From Paenibacillus spiritus (lineage in GTDB: Bacteria; Bacillota; Bacilli; Paenibacillales; Paenibacillaceae): a DNA stretch of 64,000 nt. The stretch's first letter is position 1; each line of letters begins with the position of its first letter. Positions 35,596 through 45,715 of this stretch are shown in pieces. The DNA is taken from assembly GCF_008710135.1 (NCBI RefSeq), contig NZ_VYKK01000004.1, positions 372,001 to 436,000 of the forward strand, read 5' to 3'. The notes under the pieces were generated by a model, which was given only the letters and a program-made list of their open reading frames with translations, did no database searches and was not told the origin of the DNA. A program made the translations under genes and the position numbers.

Positions 35596-37017
35596 TTACA
35601 GATTATGCACCGCCTCTTTAAAAATACGCCCGCGTTCCTCGTAGGACTTGAACATGTCCCAGCTTGCACAGGCCGGAGAGAGCAGGACGACATCGCCCTC
35701 CCGGGCGATCCCGGCCGCTTCCCGGACCGCGCGGACCAGCGTGCCGGCGGCGCTGTCCTCATTGTCGACGGAAATCACTGTCTCCAAACCGGCCAGTCCG
35801 GCGACGCGCGCCAGCTTCTCCCGGGTCTCTCCGAGCAAGACCACGGCTCTGACCCGTTCCTGAAGAACCGGAAGCAGCTCCATATAGTCGGAGCCGCGGT
35901 CCAGTCCCCCGGCGATCAGCACGACGGGTCTGCGGAACGAGGTGAGCGCCATGGTGGTTGCCTTGGAGTTGGTTGCTTTGGAATTGTTGTAATAGGCGGC
36001 GCCCTTCTTGTCGGCGACATACTCCAGACGGTGCTCCACTCCCCGGAATTCGGCCAGCGGAGCCGCAAGGCCCGCAGGGTCTGCGCCCGCCGCAATGGCG
36101 ATGGCGCAGGCCGCCAGCGCGTTCTCGACATTGAACCGCCCCGGCAGTCCGATGGAATCGACAGCGGCAATCTCGGTCTCCTGTCCCCCGGCTGACCGGT
36201 AGACTATCGTCCGGGACAGCTCGTCCTCGGTGTCCGGAACGAACGAGGGGCGCACGAAGACGCCTTCCATCAGCTGTTCGGTCATGGAGAAGGGCAGAAT
36301 TGCCGCCTTCAGGTAGGGAACCAGGTCCCGGCAGACGGGGTCATCCCAGTTCAGCACCGCGGTATCCTCCGGTCCCTGGTTGGCGAACAGCTTCGCCTTG
36401 GACGCCACATAGTCCTCCATATCGCCGTGGTAATCCAGATGCGTCTCGGCAATATTGAGCAGCGCGGCGACACGGGGACGGAAAGTCTGGGTCCCCTTCA
36501 GCTGGAAGCTGCTGAGTTCAACGACCATCCAGTTGCCGGGGTCGGCTTCCTGGGCCGCCTGGCAGAGCGGCGTGCCGATGTTCCCCGCTACGATCGGTCT
36601 CATGCCGGCGGCTTCCAGCATCACGCCTGTCCAGGTCGTGGTGGTCGTCTTGCCGTTGGAGCCGGTAATGCCGATTATCGGCGCCGCGCACAGCCGGTAG
36701 GCGATTTCCACCTCGGTCACAATCTCGATGCCGAGTTCTTCGGCCTGGCGCACCGGCGGGGCGCTGTACGGGATGCCGGGATTTTTGACGAGCAGCTTAA
36801 CGCCTTCGTGGATCAGTCCTTCCGGATGACCCCCGCATACAACAGAAATGCCCAAAGCCTCCAATTCGGATGCTTCGGGACTCTCTTCCCTGCTCTTCTT
36901 GTCATTGACGGTCACAAGGGCGCCGCGTTCATGCAGCACCTTCGCCACCTGAACGCCGCTCTTGGCGAGGCCCAGCACCACGACCTCTTCACCGCGGTAA
37001 GAATCCGGATGATTCAT
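35596..37017 (-). CDS. murD: UDP-N-acetylmuramoylalanine-D-glutamate ligase
   Basis: MurD adds D-glutamate to UDP-MurNAc-L-alanine. The 473 residues include the N-terminal substrate domain (VVVLGLAKSGVQVAK), the ATP loop ITGSNGKTTTTT, HLDYHGDMEDY and the C-terminal YYNNSKATNSKATT, where a short SKAT unit is duplicated. The ATG follows AAGGGG inside the end of mraY, four bases after that gene. Confidence 0.96.
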   Translation of the reverse strand: MNHPDSYRGEEVVVLGLAKSGVQVAKVLHERGALVTVNDKKSREESPEASELEALGISVVCGGHPEGLIHEGVKLLVKNPGIPYSAPPVRQAEELGIEIVTEVEIAYRLCAAPIIGITGSNGKTTTTTWTGVMLEAAGMRPIVAGNIGTPLCQAAQEADPGNWMVVELSSFQLKGTQTFRPRVAALLNIAETHLDYHGDMEDYVASKAKLFANQGPEDTAVLNWDDPVCRDLVPYLKAAILPFSMTEQLMEGVFVRPSFVPDTEDELSRTIVYRSAGGQETEIAAVDSIGLPGRFNVENALAACAIAIAAGADPAGLAAPLAEFRGVEHRLEYVADKKGAAYYNNSKATNSKATTMALTSFRRPVVLIAGGLDRGSDYMELLPVLQERVRAVVLLGETREKLARVAGLAGLETVISVDNEDSAAGTLVRAVREAAGIAREGDVVLLSPACASWDMFKSYEERGRIFKEAVHNL

Positions 37018-37021
37018 TTGT

Positions 37022-37987
37022 CTACAACCCCTTGCTGATATAGAGTCCAAGAGCCGCCAGCACCGCGCTGACCGCCCAGAAGGTCATGACGACCCGCCAT
37101 TCCGACCAGCCGCCCAGCTCGAAATGATGATGAATCGGGCTCATGCGGAAGATCCGCTTGCCCCGCAGCTTGAATGATGCCACCTGCAGCACGACCGACA
37201 GCATTTCGATTACGAACACGCCCCCGATGACCACAAACAGCAGTTCGCTCTTCGTTACGATAGCGACGCCTCCGATGGCTCCGCCAATCGCCAGCGAGCC
37301 CGTATCGCCCATGAATACTTTGGCGGGATGGGCGTTGAAGACGAGGAAGCCGAGAACGGCGCCGATCATGGCGGCCGCGCAGACGCCGGCCGCGATCGAA
37401 GTCGCCTGCATCGCCACCACGGCATACGCCGCCAGCGCGATGGCGCCGACACCCGACAGCAGGCCGTCCACGCCGTCCGTGAAGTTGACGGCGTTCGTGA
37501 TCGCCATCATCATGACGATGATGAACGGATAATAGAACCAGCCGGTCCAGTCGAAGCTGACCGAGGTTCCCGGTACCGCGATAGCGGTGCTGTGGCCCGC
37601 TTGGATCAGCAGCACGCTCATGACGGCTCCGACGACGAGCTGTCCCAGCAGCTTCTGTCTCGGCGTCAGGCCGAGGGAGCGGCGGAACACGATTTTGATA
37701 TAGTCGTCCAGAAATCCGATAAGCCCGTAACCCAGCGCCGCCACCAGCAGCACGTAGAAATCGGTGTTCACGACCGAGAACTTCAGATAGCTGAGCGTGA
37801 ACGCCAGAATGATAATGATTCCGCCCATCGTGGGCGTACCGGCCTTCTTGAGATGAGACTGCGGACCGTCGTCGCGCACCTGCTGCCCGAATTTCATTCT
37901 GCGCAGCAGCGGAATCAGCAGAGGAGCGGCAATGACCGCAAGGATAAAGGATACGGCGATCGTCAGAAGCAGCAGTTGATAATCCAT
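37022..37987 (-). CDS. mraY: Phospho-N-acetylmuramoyl-pentapeptide transferase
   Basis: MraY transfers phospho-MurNAc-pentapeptide to undecaprenyl phosphate, making lipid I. The 321-residue polytopic protein has ten membrane helices. The catalytic aspartates are in GFLDDYIKI and NFTDGVDGL, and the histidine cluster is in MSPIHHHFE. GGAGGTG precedes the ATG at normal spacing. It lies 19 bases after murF. Confidence 0.97.
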   Translation of the reverse strand: MDYQLLLLTIAVSFILAVIAAPLLIPLLRRMKFGQQVRDDGPQSHLKKAGTPTMGGIIIILAFTLSYLKFSVVNTDFYVLLVAALGYGLIGFLDDYIKIVFRRSLGLTPRQKLLGQLVVGAVMSVLLIQAGHSTAIAVPGTSVSFDWTGWFYYPFIIVMMMAITNAVNFTDGVDGLLSGVGAIALAAYAVVAMQATSIAAGVCAAAMIGAVLGFLVFNAHPAKVFMGDTGSLAIGGAIGGVAIVTKSELLFVVIGGVFVIEMLSVVLQVASFKLRGKRIFRMSPIHHHFELGGWSEWRVVMTFWAVSAVLAALGLYISKGL

Positions 37988-38006
37988 GGGTACACCTCCT
38001 CCATAA

Positions 38007-39416
38007 TCAGTTGTGCGCGGTTTCCGGGCCGTCCTGCAGACGGCGCAGCACTTCTTCCAGTCTCATGCCCCGCGATGCCTTGAACAGCACAACGTCGCCG
38101 GGACGCACCAAACGAACCAGCAGATCCCCAAGCTCTTCCTTGTCTTCAAAAGCATGCACTTCGCGAATGCCGCGCTCCCGCGCAGCTTCTGCCAAATGCC
38201 GCGACAGCGGCCCGCAGGTCAGAATCGCGTCGATCCGCTCTGGATCGGCGCCGGCGCCGATCTCGCGGTGAAATTCAATCTCCCGCTCGCCGAGCTCCAG
38301 CATGTCCCCGAGAACCGCGATCCGGGAACCGCCGGCCTTCATGCCCTGCAGAACCTCAAGCGCCGCGCGCATCGAGGTCGGGCTGGCATTGTAGGCATCG
38401 TTCAGCAGCGTTACTCCAGCTGCGGTCTTCGTCACTTCGATGCGCATTCCCGTCAGCTTCAGCGCCCCGAAGCCCTCCGTGATGGCCGCTCCGTCCAGGC
38501 CGAAATGCCGGGCGACGGCGATAGCCGCCAGAGCGTTGATGACATTGTGCATGCCCGGCAGCGGAAGCGTCAGCGTCCGGTCGCCGAGCGTGCGGCAGGT
38601 GAACATCGAAGTCGCGCCGTCCGTCTGCAAAAGCCCGGTCGGGTAGTCGTCGTTGGCTTCGTCCATTCCGAAGCGCACCGTCTGCATCTCCTTCGGGCCG
38701 GCGAAGCCCGGCTCGCTCATCACCTGCGCCAGCAGCGGCTCGTCGCCGTTGAGGATCAGCAGGCCGCCCGGCTTCAGCCCTTCGGCGATTTCCAGCTTCG
38801 CCCGGGCAATCTCCAGCCGGGAGCCGAGCTGAAGCAGATGCGACTCGCCGATATTCGTGATGACGGCCACATCCGGAGGCGCAATCTGCGTCAGCAGCGC
38901 GATCTCGCCCCGGGCGCTCATGCCCATTTCCAGAACCGCAATCTCCGTGTCCTCCGGCATCGACAGAATCGTCAGCGGAAGACCGATGTGATTGTTGAAG
39001 TTGCCCTGCGTCTTGTGAACCCGGTAACGGGTTGCCAGCAGCGCCGTGACCATATCCTTCGTCGTCGTCTTGCCGTTGCTGCCGGTGATGCCCACCACCC
39101 GGGGAGCCGTCTCCTTCAGGTATGCGGACGCCAGTCTCTGCAGCGCGGCCAGTGTGTCTTCGACCAGCACGGCATTGCCTTCCGGAGCGGGACCCTTGTC
39201 CCGCTGCCACAGCAAGCCGCCGGCTCCTTCGGCCAGCGCCGCCGCGCCGTAGTCATGGCCGTCGAACCGTTCGCCCGCGAGCGGCACGAACAGGCAGCCC
39301 GGCGACAGCTTCCGGGAGTCGGTGACCACGCCCGAGACGGCAGCGTCAAGCTGCGCGCCGGGCGAAGGTACGCCTCCGCACATGGCCGCGATCTGTTCTA
39401 TCGTCTTCGTAATCAA
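38007..39416 (-). CDS. murF: UDP-MurNAc-tripeptide D-Ala-D-Ala ligase
   Basis: MurF adds D-Ala-D-Ala to complete the pentapeptide. The 469 residues show the Mur N-terminal domain (CLFVPLAGERFDGHDY), the ATP loop ITGSNGKTTTKD, the NFNNHIGLPLTIL substrate motif, the HNVINALAAI region and the C-terminal LLNDAYNASPTSM. The start is TTG, overlapping the murE stop by four bases, with AAGGGG nine bases upstream. In B. subtilis murF lies elsewhere with ddl; here it is inside the dcw cluster between murE and mraY, as in many other bacteria. Confidence 0.96.
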   Translation of the reverse strand: MITKTIEQIAAMCGGVPSPGAQLDAAVSGVVTDSRKLSPGCLFVPLAGERFDGHDYGAAALAEGAGGLLWQRDKGPAPEGNAVLVEDTLAALQRLASAYLKETAPRVVGITGSNGKTTTKDMVTALLATRYRVHKTQGNFNNHIGLPLTILSMPEDTEIAVLEMGMSARGEIALLTQIAPPDVAVITNIGESHLLQLGSRLEIARAKLEIAEGLKPGGLLILNGDEPLLAQVMSEPGFAGPKEMQTVRFGMDEANDDYPTGLLQTDGATSMFTCRTLGDRTLTLPLPGMHNVINALAAIAVARHFGLDGAAITEGFGALKLTGMRIEVTKTAAGVTLLNDAYNASPTSMRAALEVLQGMKAGGSRIAVLGDMLELGEREIEFHREIGAGADPERIDAILTCGPLSRHLAEAARERGIREVHAFEDKEELGDLLVRLVRPGDVVLFKASRGMRLEEVLRRLQDGPETAHN

Positions 39417-40900
39417 TGGTTTCTGCCCCTTATCGCTTCTTTGGCAACGACCCGGTCGTCAAAATCATGCTTGACCTTGCCGACAATCTGGTACGTCTCA
39501 TGGCCTTTGCCCGCAATCAATACTACATCGCCGGAGCTTGCCATTTCAATAGCCCTGCCGATGGCTTCCCGGCGGTCGGCGATCAGCTCGTAGGCTTCGG
39601 CGGCTACGCCGTCTTCCGCCAGTCCCGCTTCAATATCCTTCAGAATCTGTTCCGGGTCTTCCGTTCTCGGGTTATCGGAGGTGACGAAGACATGATCGCT
39701 GTACCGGGCCGCAATCTTGCCCATCTTCGGCCGCTTCGTCTTGTCGCGGTCGCCGCCGCAGCCGAACACGGTCAGCACCCGGCCCTCCGCGAATTCATTC
39801 ACGGTGCGCAGCACATTCTCCAGACCGTCGGGGGTATGCGCGTAATCGACGATCACGGCGTAGTCCTGACCTTCATTTACCGCCTCCACGCGTCCGTCCA
39901 CGCCCGGCACCGCTTCAATGCTCGCCTTGATGGCTTCCAGCGGAATCTCCTCAAGCAGCGCGGCGGTAATCGCCGCCAGCGCATTGTAGACGTTGAACTT
40001 GCCGACCATGCGCAGTGAAATATCGGCGCTGCCCCGGAAGGTATCCACGTGGAACGAGGTGCCGCGCGCCGTAATCGAGATGCCGGAGGCTCTGACATTG
40101 GCCGGGTTCTCGATGCCGTATGTAATGACTTCGGCTGCCGTCTGGGCCCGGAAGTAGGCGCTGGCCGGATCATCGCCGTTCAGCACCGCGTACTTGCGCT
40201 CCTCTTTCCAAGGGGAGGTCACATTGCCCAGCCGCGAGAAGAACAGCCCTTTGGCCGCACGGTACTCTTCCATCGTATGATGATAATCAAGATGATCCTG
40301 GGTCAGATTGGTAAAAATCGCCGTCCGGAAGTCCGTCCCCTTCACTCTTCCCTGTTCCAGCGCATGGGACGACACCTCCATCACGCAGGCTTGTACGCCG
40401 CGCGCCGCCATGTCATGCAGGCTGCGCTGCAGCTCCAGCGATTCGGGCGTCGTTCCCGACATCGGATAGCTGGCGCCGTCGTACCGCATCTGAATCGTGC
40501 CGATCAGCCCCGTCTTGATGCCGTAATCCTCCAGAATCCGTTCGATCAGGTAGGTAGTCGTCGTCTTGCCGTTGGTCCCGGTGACGCCGATCAGATTCAT
40601 CCGGCTGCTCGGCGAGCCGAAGAAGGCTCCGGCCATCGTCGCCATGGCGAACCGGCAGTCGTCCACGACGATCTGCGGCAGGTCTACCGCAAGCTTCCGC
40701 TCTACAACGAGAGCGGCCGCGCCCTGCGCCGCTGCCTGCGGCGCGTAGTCATGTCCGTCTACCGTGAATCCCGGCAGGCAGATGAACAGATCTCCCGGCT
40801 TCACCTTGCGCGAATCCGCCTGCAGATCGCCAATCTCCACATCGCCGTTTCCGTACAGCCGGGCCGCCGCCAGGCAGCCCGCCAGTTCTCCAAGTTTCAT
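39413..40900 (-). CDS. murE: UDP-MurNAc-tripeptide synthetase (meso-DAP-adding)
   Basis: MurE adds the third residue of the stem peptide. The 495 residues contain the ATP loop VTGTNGKTTTTY, the substrate site SGTTPESLELQ and the motif SDNPRTEDP, whose DNPR marks specificity for meso-diaminopimelate rather than lysine. This fits the dapL gene in the window. The ATG (MKLGELAGCL) has GGGGGAG seven bases upstream; a 17-codon upstream extension is not conserved. Confidence 0.97.
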   Translation of the reverse strand: MKLGELAGCLAAARLYGNGDVEIGDLQADSRKVKPGDLFICLPGFTVDGHDYAPQAAAQGAAALVVERKLAVDLPQIVVDDCRFAMATMAGAFFGSPSSRMNLIGVTGTNGKTTTTYLIERILEDYGIKTGLIGTIQMRYDGASYPMSGTTPESLELQRSLHDMAARGVQACVMEVSSHALEQGRVKGTDFRTAIFTNLTQDHLDYHHTMEEYRAAKGLFFSRLGNVTSPWKEERKYAVLNGDDPASAYFRAQTAAEVITYGIENPANVRASGISITARGTSFHVDTFRGSADISLRMVGKFNVYNALAAITAALLEEIPLEAIKASIEAVPGVDGRVEAVNEGQDYAVIVDYAHTPDGLENVLRTVNEFAEGRVLTVFGCGGDRDKTKRPKMGKIAARYSDHVFVTSDNPRTEDPEQILKDIEAGLAEDGVAAEAYELIADRREAIGRAIEMASSGDVVLIAGKGHETYQIVGKVKHDFDDRVVAKEAIRGRNH

Positions 40901-40950
40901 ACTCGTTCTCCCCCGCTTCTCATATTCGTGGACTTTCCCGGTCCTTATCA

Positions 40951-42876
40951 TTATGGACGGGAGGCTCCCATGTAAATCCGGATCGTCGAGCCCCGCTCGA
41001 CCCGCGCCCCTGCTTTGGGCGCCTGGCTGACCACCGTGTCTCCGGTACCCGAGCGGACCAGATTGAAGTTCATGTTCATCTCTTCGTAAATATCCTGCAC
41101 GCTGGCTCCCGTCAGATCGGGCACCGTAACGATCGGCGTCTCGCCGTACTTGTATTCCTTCGCCAGCTGATCGGTCCGCGGCGGCACCTTGAGCACATTC
41201 AGCGCATCCCGTAAAATGCTCTGCACAATCGGCGCCGCAACCACGCCGCCGAACTGAATCCCCTTCGGGTTGTCGACCGCCGTATACACGACGATCTGCG
41301 GATCGTCGGCCGGCGCGAAGCCGATGAACGAGACGATATGCTCCGTCGCCGAATACCGGCCGTTGACGACCTTCTGGGCGGTCCCCGTCTTGCCGCCGAC
41401 CCGGTAGCCGTCAATGAAGGCCGGGCGGCCGGTTCCCTTGGCCACCACGCTCTCCAGCGCAGCCCGGACCTTGGCCGAGGTCTCCGCGGAGATGACCCGC
41501 CGGACCAGCTCCGGCTTCACCTCGGATACCGTCGCGCCGGTGTCCGGATTGATCCACGCCTTGGCGACATGCGGCTTAAAAAGGTTGCCTCCGTTGATGG
41601 CGGCCGATACCGCCGCCACCTGCTGGATCGGGGTGACCGAGACCCCCTGCCCGAAGGCCGTGGTCGCCAGTTCGACCGGTCCGACCCGCGAAGGCTTGAA
41701 CAGAATGCCGTTCTCCTCGCCGTTCAGGTCGATTCCCGTCTTCGTTCCGAACCCGAAATTGCGGATGTACTGGAACAGCGTGTCTTTACCAAGCCGCATG
41801 CCGAGTGTGACAAAGCCGGGGTTGCAGGAATTCTCGACAACCTGCAGGAAGGTCTCGCTGCCGTGCCCGCCTTTCTTCCAGCACCGCAGCCGGGCTCCTC
41901 CGACCTCAATGTAGCCGGGATCGTAGAAGCGTTCGTTCGCCAGATCCACCTTCTTCTCCTCCAGCGCGGCGGCAAGCGTAATAATCTTGAAGGTGGAGCC
42001 GGGCTCGTAGGTCATCCAAATCGGAAGATTCCGGTTGTATACAGCCGAATCGTATTCCTGATAGTGCGCCGGTTCATAGGACGGCCGGCTGGCCATCGCC
42101 AGAATCTCCCCGGTCTTCGGATTCATGGCAATCGCCCAGCTGGCGTTCGCCTGATATTTCACCATGGCCTGGTCCAGCTCCCGCTCCATGATCGACTGAA
42201 TATCCTTGTCGATGGTCAGCTCGAGGCTCAACCCGTCCTGCGGCTTGTCGTAGATCTCCGAGGAGCCCGGCATCAGCCGTCCGGCGGCATCGGACAAATA
42301 GGAGATATCCCCTCCGATTCCCTCCAGCTTCTTGTCGTACTTGCTCTCGATCCCCGTAATTCCCTGATTGTCGATGCCGGTGAATCCGAGGATATGCGCA
42401 GCCAGGTCCCCGTAGGGATAATACCGCTTGCTGTCTTCGGCGACCACGATGCCGGGCAGCTGCAAGTCGCGGATGGTCCGGGCCAGCTCGACCGTGATTT
42501 TGCGGCCGCCGGGCTGCAGCCGCACCGTCGCCTTGAACTGCGACAGCATGTCCTTCAGCTTCTCCTGGGTCATGCCGAGCAGCGGTGCCAGCCGGGCAGC
42601 CGTCGCTTCTTTATCCTTAACCTGGACCGGAACGGCATAGACCGTCGGCGTGCTGATATTGTAGGCCAGCGGCACGCCCTGGCGGTCCAGAATTTCACCC
42701 CGTTTGGCCGTAAAGGGAATGTTGCGCCGCCAGGATTCCTCCGCCTTGGCCGACAATTCGCTTCCTTCGGACAGTTGGACGTAAGCCAGCCGGACGACCA
42801 GCGCGCCGAACAGCATGACCAGCCCCAGCAGCGTCCACAGCATGCGCCGCCGGGTGACGACTCTGGATACTCTCAA
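40951..42876 (-). CDS. spoVD: Stage V sporulation protein D (class B penicillin-binding protein)
   Basis: A class B transpeptidase of 641 residues required for spore cortex in B. subtilis. A basic N-terminus and one membrane helix (13-34) lead to a dimerisation domain. The transpeptidase follows, with the acylated serine S294 in STFK, the S-C-N motif at 350-352 and KTGT near residue 500. One PASTA domain closes the protein (TVPDLTGASVQDIYEEMN). The start is TTG, with GGGG upstream. It lies between pbpB and murE and presumably works with SpoVE. Confidence 0.94.
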   Translation of the reverse strand: MRVSRVVTRRRMLWTLLGLVMLFGALVVRLAYVQLSEGSELSAKAEESWRRNIPFTAKRGEILDRQGVPLAYNISTPTVYAVPVQVKDKEATAARLAPLLGMTQEKLKDMLSQFKATVRLQPGGRKITVELARTIRDLQLPGIVVAEDSKRYYPYGDLAAHILGFTGIDNQGITGIESKYDKKLEGIGGDISYLSDAAGRLMPGSSEIYDKPQDGLSLELTIDKDIQSIMERELDQAMVKYQANASWAIAMNPKTGEILAMASRPSYEPAHYQEYDSAVYNRNLPIWMTYEPGSTFKIITLAAALEEKKVDLANERFYDPGYIEVGGARLRCWKKGGHGSETFLQVVENSCNPGFVTLGMRLGKDTLFQYIRNFGFGTKTGIDLNGEENGILFKPSRVGPVELATTAFGQGVSVTPIQQVAAVSAAINGGNLFKPHVAKAWINPDTGATVSEVKPELVRRVISAETSAKVRAALESVVAKGTGRPAFIDGYRVGGKTGTAQKVVNGRYSATEHIVSFIGFAPADDPQIVVYTAVDNPKGIQFGGVVAAPIVQSILRDALNVLKVPPRTDQLAKEYKYGETPIVTVPDLTGASVQDIYEEMNMNFNLVRSGTGDTVVSQAPKAGARVERGSTIRIYMGASRP

Positions 42877-42963
42877 CTCTCATCCCCGCTTTCCCGTATA
42901 GTGACATGCCTTCTTTCCTACATGCCTATTCGGGACAGGTACGGGTTAGAACAAGCCTCGGGG

Positions 42964-45186
42964 TCAGCCGCCTTCTCCCCCGTCTTCCCCGGGAGGCTCG
43001 CTCGGCACGGGAATCTGCTCGCCGTATTTGTTGACCGGCGCAAGCTCCAGACTGACCTCGGTCCGGCCGTTCACTACCGTCTGCGTCTGCTTCGAGACAT
43101 AGCCTTCGCCGCTGACGTGAATGCCGACCTTCAAGAGACTCAGCACCTCCAGCGCATCGCGCAGCGACTGCCCGGACAGATCCGGGATAACCGGCTTGTC
43201 GGTGGCCTCGCCGATGAGATAGATCTTCTGGCCGGTGGCAAGCGCCGTGCCCGCCGGCGGATACTGGCTGACGACTGAACTGCCAGTGCCTACGGAATCG
43301 AAATCATAGCCCTGATTCAGCAGCTCATTGCGGGCTGTCTGGAGCGGCTTGCCCACCATATTCGGAGCAGTGCGGACGGCTGCGGCCTTCTTGCCGCTTG
43401 CCGTCTCCTTGGCGGCGCCGCTCTCGTCCTTGCTGGAGAACTCCTTGGGCACACCCATGTACTCCAGCGACTGGGAGACGATCTTCTTGAACACCGGGGC
43501 TGCCAGGGCGCCCCCGCCGTCATTCGTATTCGCTTCGTCGATAATGACGATGACCGCAATCTTCGGATCATTGACCGGCGCGTAGCCGATAAAGGATACG
43601 ATATTTTTTGTATAATCGTACTTGCCGTTGACAGGCTTCACCGCGGTGCCGGTCTTACCGGCCACACGATAGCCGTCAATATAAGCTTTGCGGCCGGTGC
43701 CGATCTTCTGGTCGGCGACAACCTGCTCGAGATAGAGCCCCGTCTTCTTGGCCGTCTCTTCCGAGATGACCTGACGCACAACCTCCGGCTTGGTGACAGT
43801 CTTCTCGCCGTTGTTCGGATTGTCGATCTCCTTGACGACATACGGCTTCATCAGCTTGCCGCCGTTGGCGACCGCCGACACCGCGGCGAGCTGCTGGATA
43901 GGCGTGACCTGCACCTTCCCGTGGCCGAAGGTCATCGTCGCGTATTCGACCTCCCACTTCGGCGTAATCCGGCCGGCGACTTCGCCGGGCAGATCGATAC
44001 CGGTCTTCTGGTCAAAACCGAAATCTTCAATATATTTAACCAGCCGCTCCTTGCCCAGCATCTCGTAGCCCAGATTGATGAAGGCCACGTTGCTGGAACG
44101 CTTCACGCCTTCCAGATAGGTGATTGTGCCCCAGCCGGCCCGCTTGCTGTCATGCAGCTGCGTTCCCTTGATCCGGATGGAACCCGACATATAGGTGGCA
44201 TTGGGATCAAAAATGTTCTCCTCGATCGCGCTGGCCAGAGTGACGATCTTGAAGGTGGAACCCGGTTCATAGATCGACTTGATCGCATGGTTATAAAAAT
44301 CTTTCTGGTCTTTCGTCGCCCCGTAATTATTCGGATTAAAGGTCGGCAGGTTGGCCAGCCCGAGAATCTCCATCGTATTGGGATCGGCGGCGATCACGGT
44401 CATGCTCTTCGGATGATACTCGTTGAACGTCTCTTTCATGGCATCCTGGATATAATACTGAATCGTGCTGTCGATCGTTAATTTCAGGCTGCTTCCGTTG
44501 ACGGCCGGCTCGTAGGCCTCTTTGCCGTCGGGAAGCTTGTAGCCCTTGCCGTCGCTCTGATAATCCAAGAAACCGTCTTTTCCTTTAAGCTGATTATTGT
44601 AGAAGTATTCCAGCCCGGCCACCGGTTTCCCGTCGCGGTCGGTATAGCCCAGCACATGGGCGGCCAGATCTTCCTTCGGGTAATAGCGCTTCTGGTCCCG
44701 GACCCAGCCGATGCCGGTCTCCTGGATCTTATGCTCCTTGGCCAGCTTCTCGGAGAATTCCGTGATCTTGTCGGCCACTTCCTGCCCGACCTTCCAGCCC
44801 TCGCTCCGAACCTCGCGGTTCTTCAGCAGCTTGCCGTCCTCGCCTTTGGCGTCGATAAGCTGTTCCAATTCATTCACCGGCTTGCCCAGAATCTCATGCA
44901 GCCCCTCGACCACCTCGTCGCGGATGCCCTGTTCATGGATAACCTGCGGCTCCACCACCACGGTGTAGGCCGGAACATCGCTCGCCAGCACAATGCCGTT
45001 GCGGTCGGTGATCTGTCCCCTCTGGGCTTTCAGGACCGAGGTGTGGCTCCATTGCTTCAGGGCATAATCCTTCCAGGAATCGGCGGCCCAGACCTGAATC
45101 CAGAAGACCCGGCCGACCAGAACAAGAAAAAAGAGGGTGATGCACCCTCCGATAAACAGTGTGCGCAGCTTAATCCGCTTGACCAT
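42964..45186 (-). CDS. pbpB: Septal class B penicillin-binding protein (PBP2B type)
   Basis: The septal transpeptidase, 740 residues from MVKRIKLR. The membrane helix lies at about 9-28, the dimerisation domain next, then the transpeptidase with STFK (serine near 310), SSN near 364-366 and KTGT near 511. Two C-terminal PASTA domains (about 590-650 and 655-710) and an acidic Gly/Glu tail finish it. The ATG is chosen because GAGG lies seven bases upstream; a TTG two codons earlier overlaps that site. It stands between ftsL and spoVD. Confidence 0.95.
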   Translation of the reverse strand: MVKRIKLRTLFIGGCITLFFLVLVGRVFWIQVWAADSWKDYALKQWSHTSVLKAQRGQITDRNGIVLASDVPAYTVVVEPQVIHEQGIRDEVVEGLHEILGKPVNELEQLIDAKGEDGKLLKNREVRSEGWKVGQEVADKITEFSEKLAKEHKIQETGIGWVRDQKRYYPKEDLAAHVLGYTDRDGKPVAGLEYFYNNQLKGKDGFLDYQSDGKGYKLPDGKEAYEPAVNGSSLKLTIDSTIQYYIQDAMKETFNEYHPKSMTVIAADPNTMEILGLANLPTFNPNNYGATKDQKDFYNHAIKSIYEPGSTFKIVTLASAIEENIFDPNATYMSGSIRIKGTQLHDSKRAGWGTITYLEGVKRSSNVAFINLGYEMLGKERLVKYIEDFGFDQKTGIDLPGEVAGRITPKWEVEYATMTFGHGKVQVTPIQQLAAVSAVANGGKLMKPYVVKEIDNPNNGEKTVTKPEVVRQVISEETAKKTGLYLEQVVADQKIGTGRKAYIDGYRVAGKTGTAVKPVNGKYDYTKNIVSFIGYAPVNDPKIAVIVIIDEANTNDGGGALAAPVFKKIVSQSLEYMGVPKEFSSKDESGAAKETASGKKAAAVRTAPNMVGKPLQTARNELLNQGYDFDSVGTGSSVVSQYPPAGTALATGQKIYLIGEATDKPVIPDLSGQSLRDALEVLSLLKVGIHVSGEGYVSKQTQTVVNGRTEVSLELAPVNKYGEQIPVPSEPPGEDGGEGG

Positions 45187-45243
45187 ACGCAAACCTCACA
45201 ACCTTTTATTTTGAGAATCCAAATTCAAGCCGAGAAAACAGAT

Positions 45244-45265
45244 GCCTTCCCTCTGCAGGGAAGGC
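45244..45265 (-). repeat. Hairpin between ftsL and pbpB
   Basis: GCCTTCCC and GGGAAGGC pair around a six-base loop in the 101-base gap. On the minus strand ATCTGTTTTC follows, so it may weakly terminate or help process the operon RNA. Confidence 0.55.
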
Positions 45266-45287
45266 CAGGTCGTACCCTCATGAAGTT

Positions 45288-45680
45288 CTAGTTGCCGCCT
45301 TTGGTGCTGACAGGCTTGGGCTCCACCGAAATGTAAGTCTCGCTATCCGGCATCCGGTAGCCCTGGGCCTTGGCTTTGTCCACAACCTGCTGTTCCAGTT
45401 CCTGCTTCTGCATCTGATACACGGCAATTTGCCGTTTGGTCTGGGCGATCTCGCCGTCGAGTGTCTGCGCCTGCTTGTTCAGGTCGTAGATATGTACGTA
45501 GCGCCACACCAGGACGCCGGCTACGAGAACGAACAACGCCAGAGTCAGCAGATACCGGAGCTTCTCCTGCAAAGGGAGCGGCGTCCGCCGGGTAACCACT
45601 TTGGTCTTCTCGCGGTAGCGCGGGTTCGATTCCGGTTTCCTCTGCGGTTGAACGGCCAGATTGCCGCGGGTATACGCCAT
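45288..45680 (-). CDS. ftsL: Cell division protein FtsL
   Basis: A small bitopic protein of 130 residues. It has a basic cytoplasmic N-terminus (residues 1-45), one membrane helix (about 46-62) and an extracellular leucine-zipper-like coiled coil (HIYDLNKQAQTLDGEIAQTK and on). It pairs with DivIC and DivIB and activates the septal synthase. Identification rests on topology and position between rsmH and pbpB, since FtsL sequences diverge widely. The ATG (MAYTRGN) follows AAGGAG at nine bases. Confidence 0.88.
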   Translation of the reverse strand: MAYTRGNLAVQPQRKPESNPRYREKTKVVTRRTPLPLQEKLRYLLTLALFVLVAGVLVWRYVHIYDLNKQAQTLDGEIAQTKRQIAVYQMQKQELEQQVVDKAKAQGYRMPDSETYISVEPKPVSTKGGN

Positions 45681-45715
45681 CTGTTGACTCTCCTTTGTCC
45701 CCATTTGGTTTCAGC

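Noticed and set aside
41338..43278. A 646-codon plus-strand frame opposite spoVD and the end of pbpB
   Set aside because: It crosses two well-defined penicillin-binding protein genes and the gap between them; no start signal.
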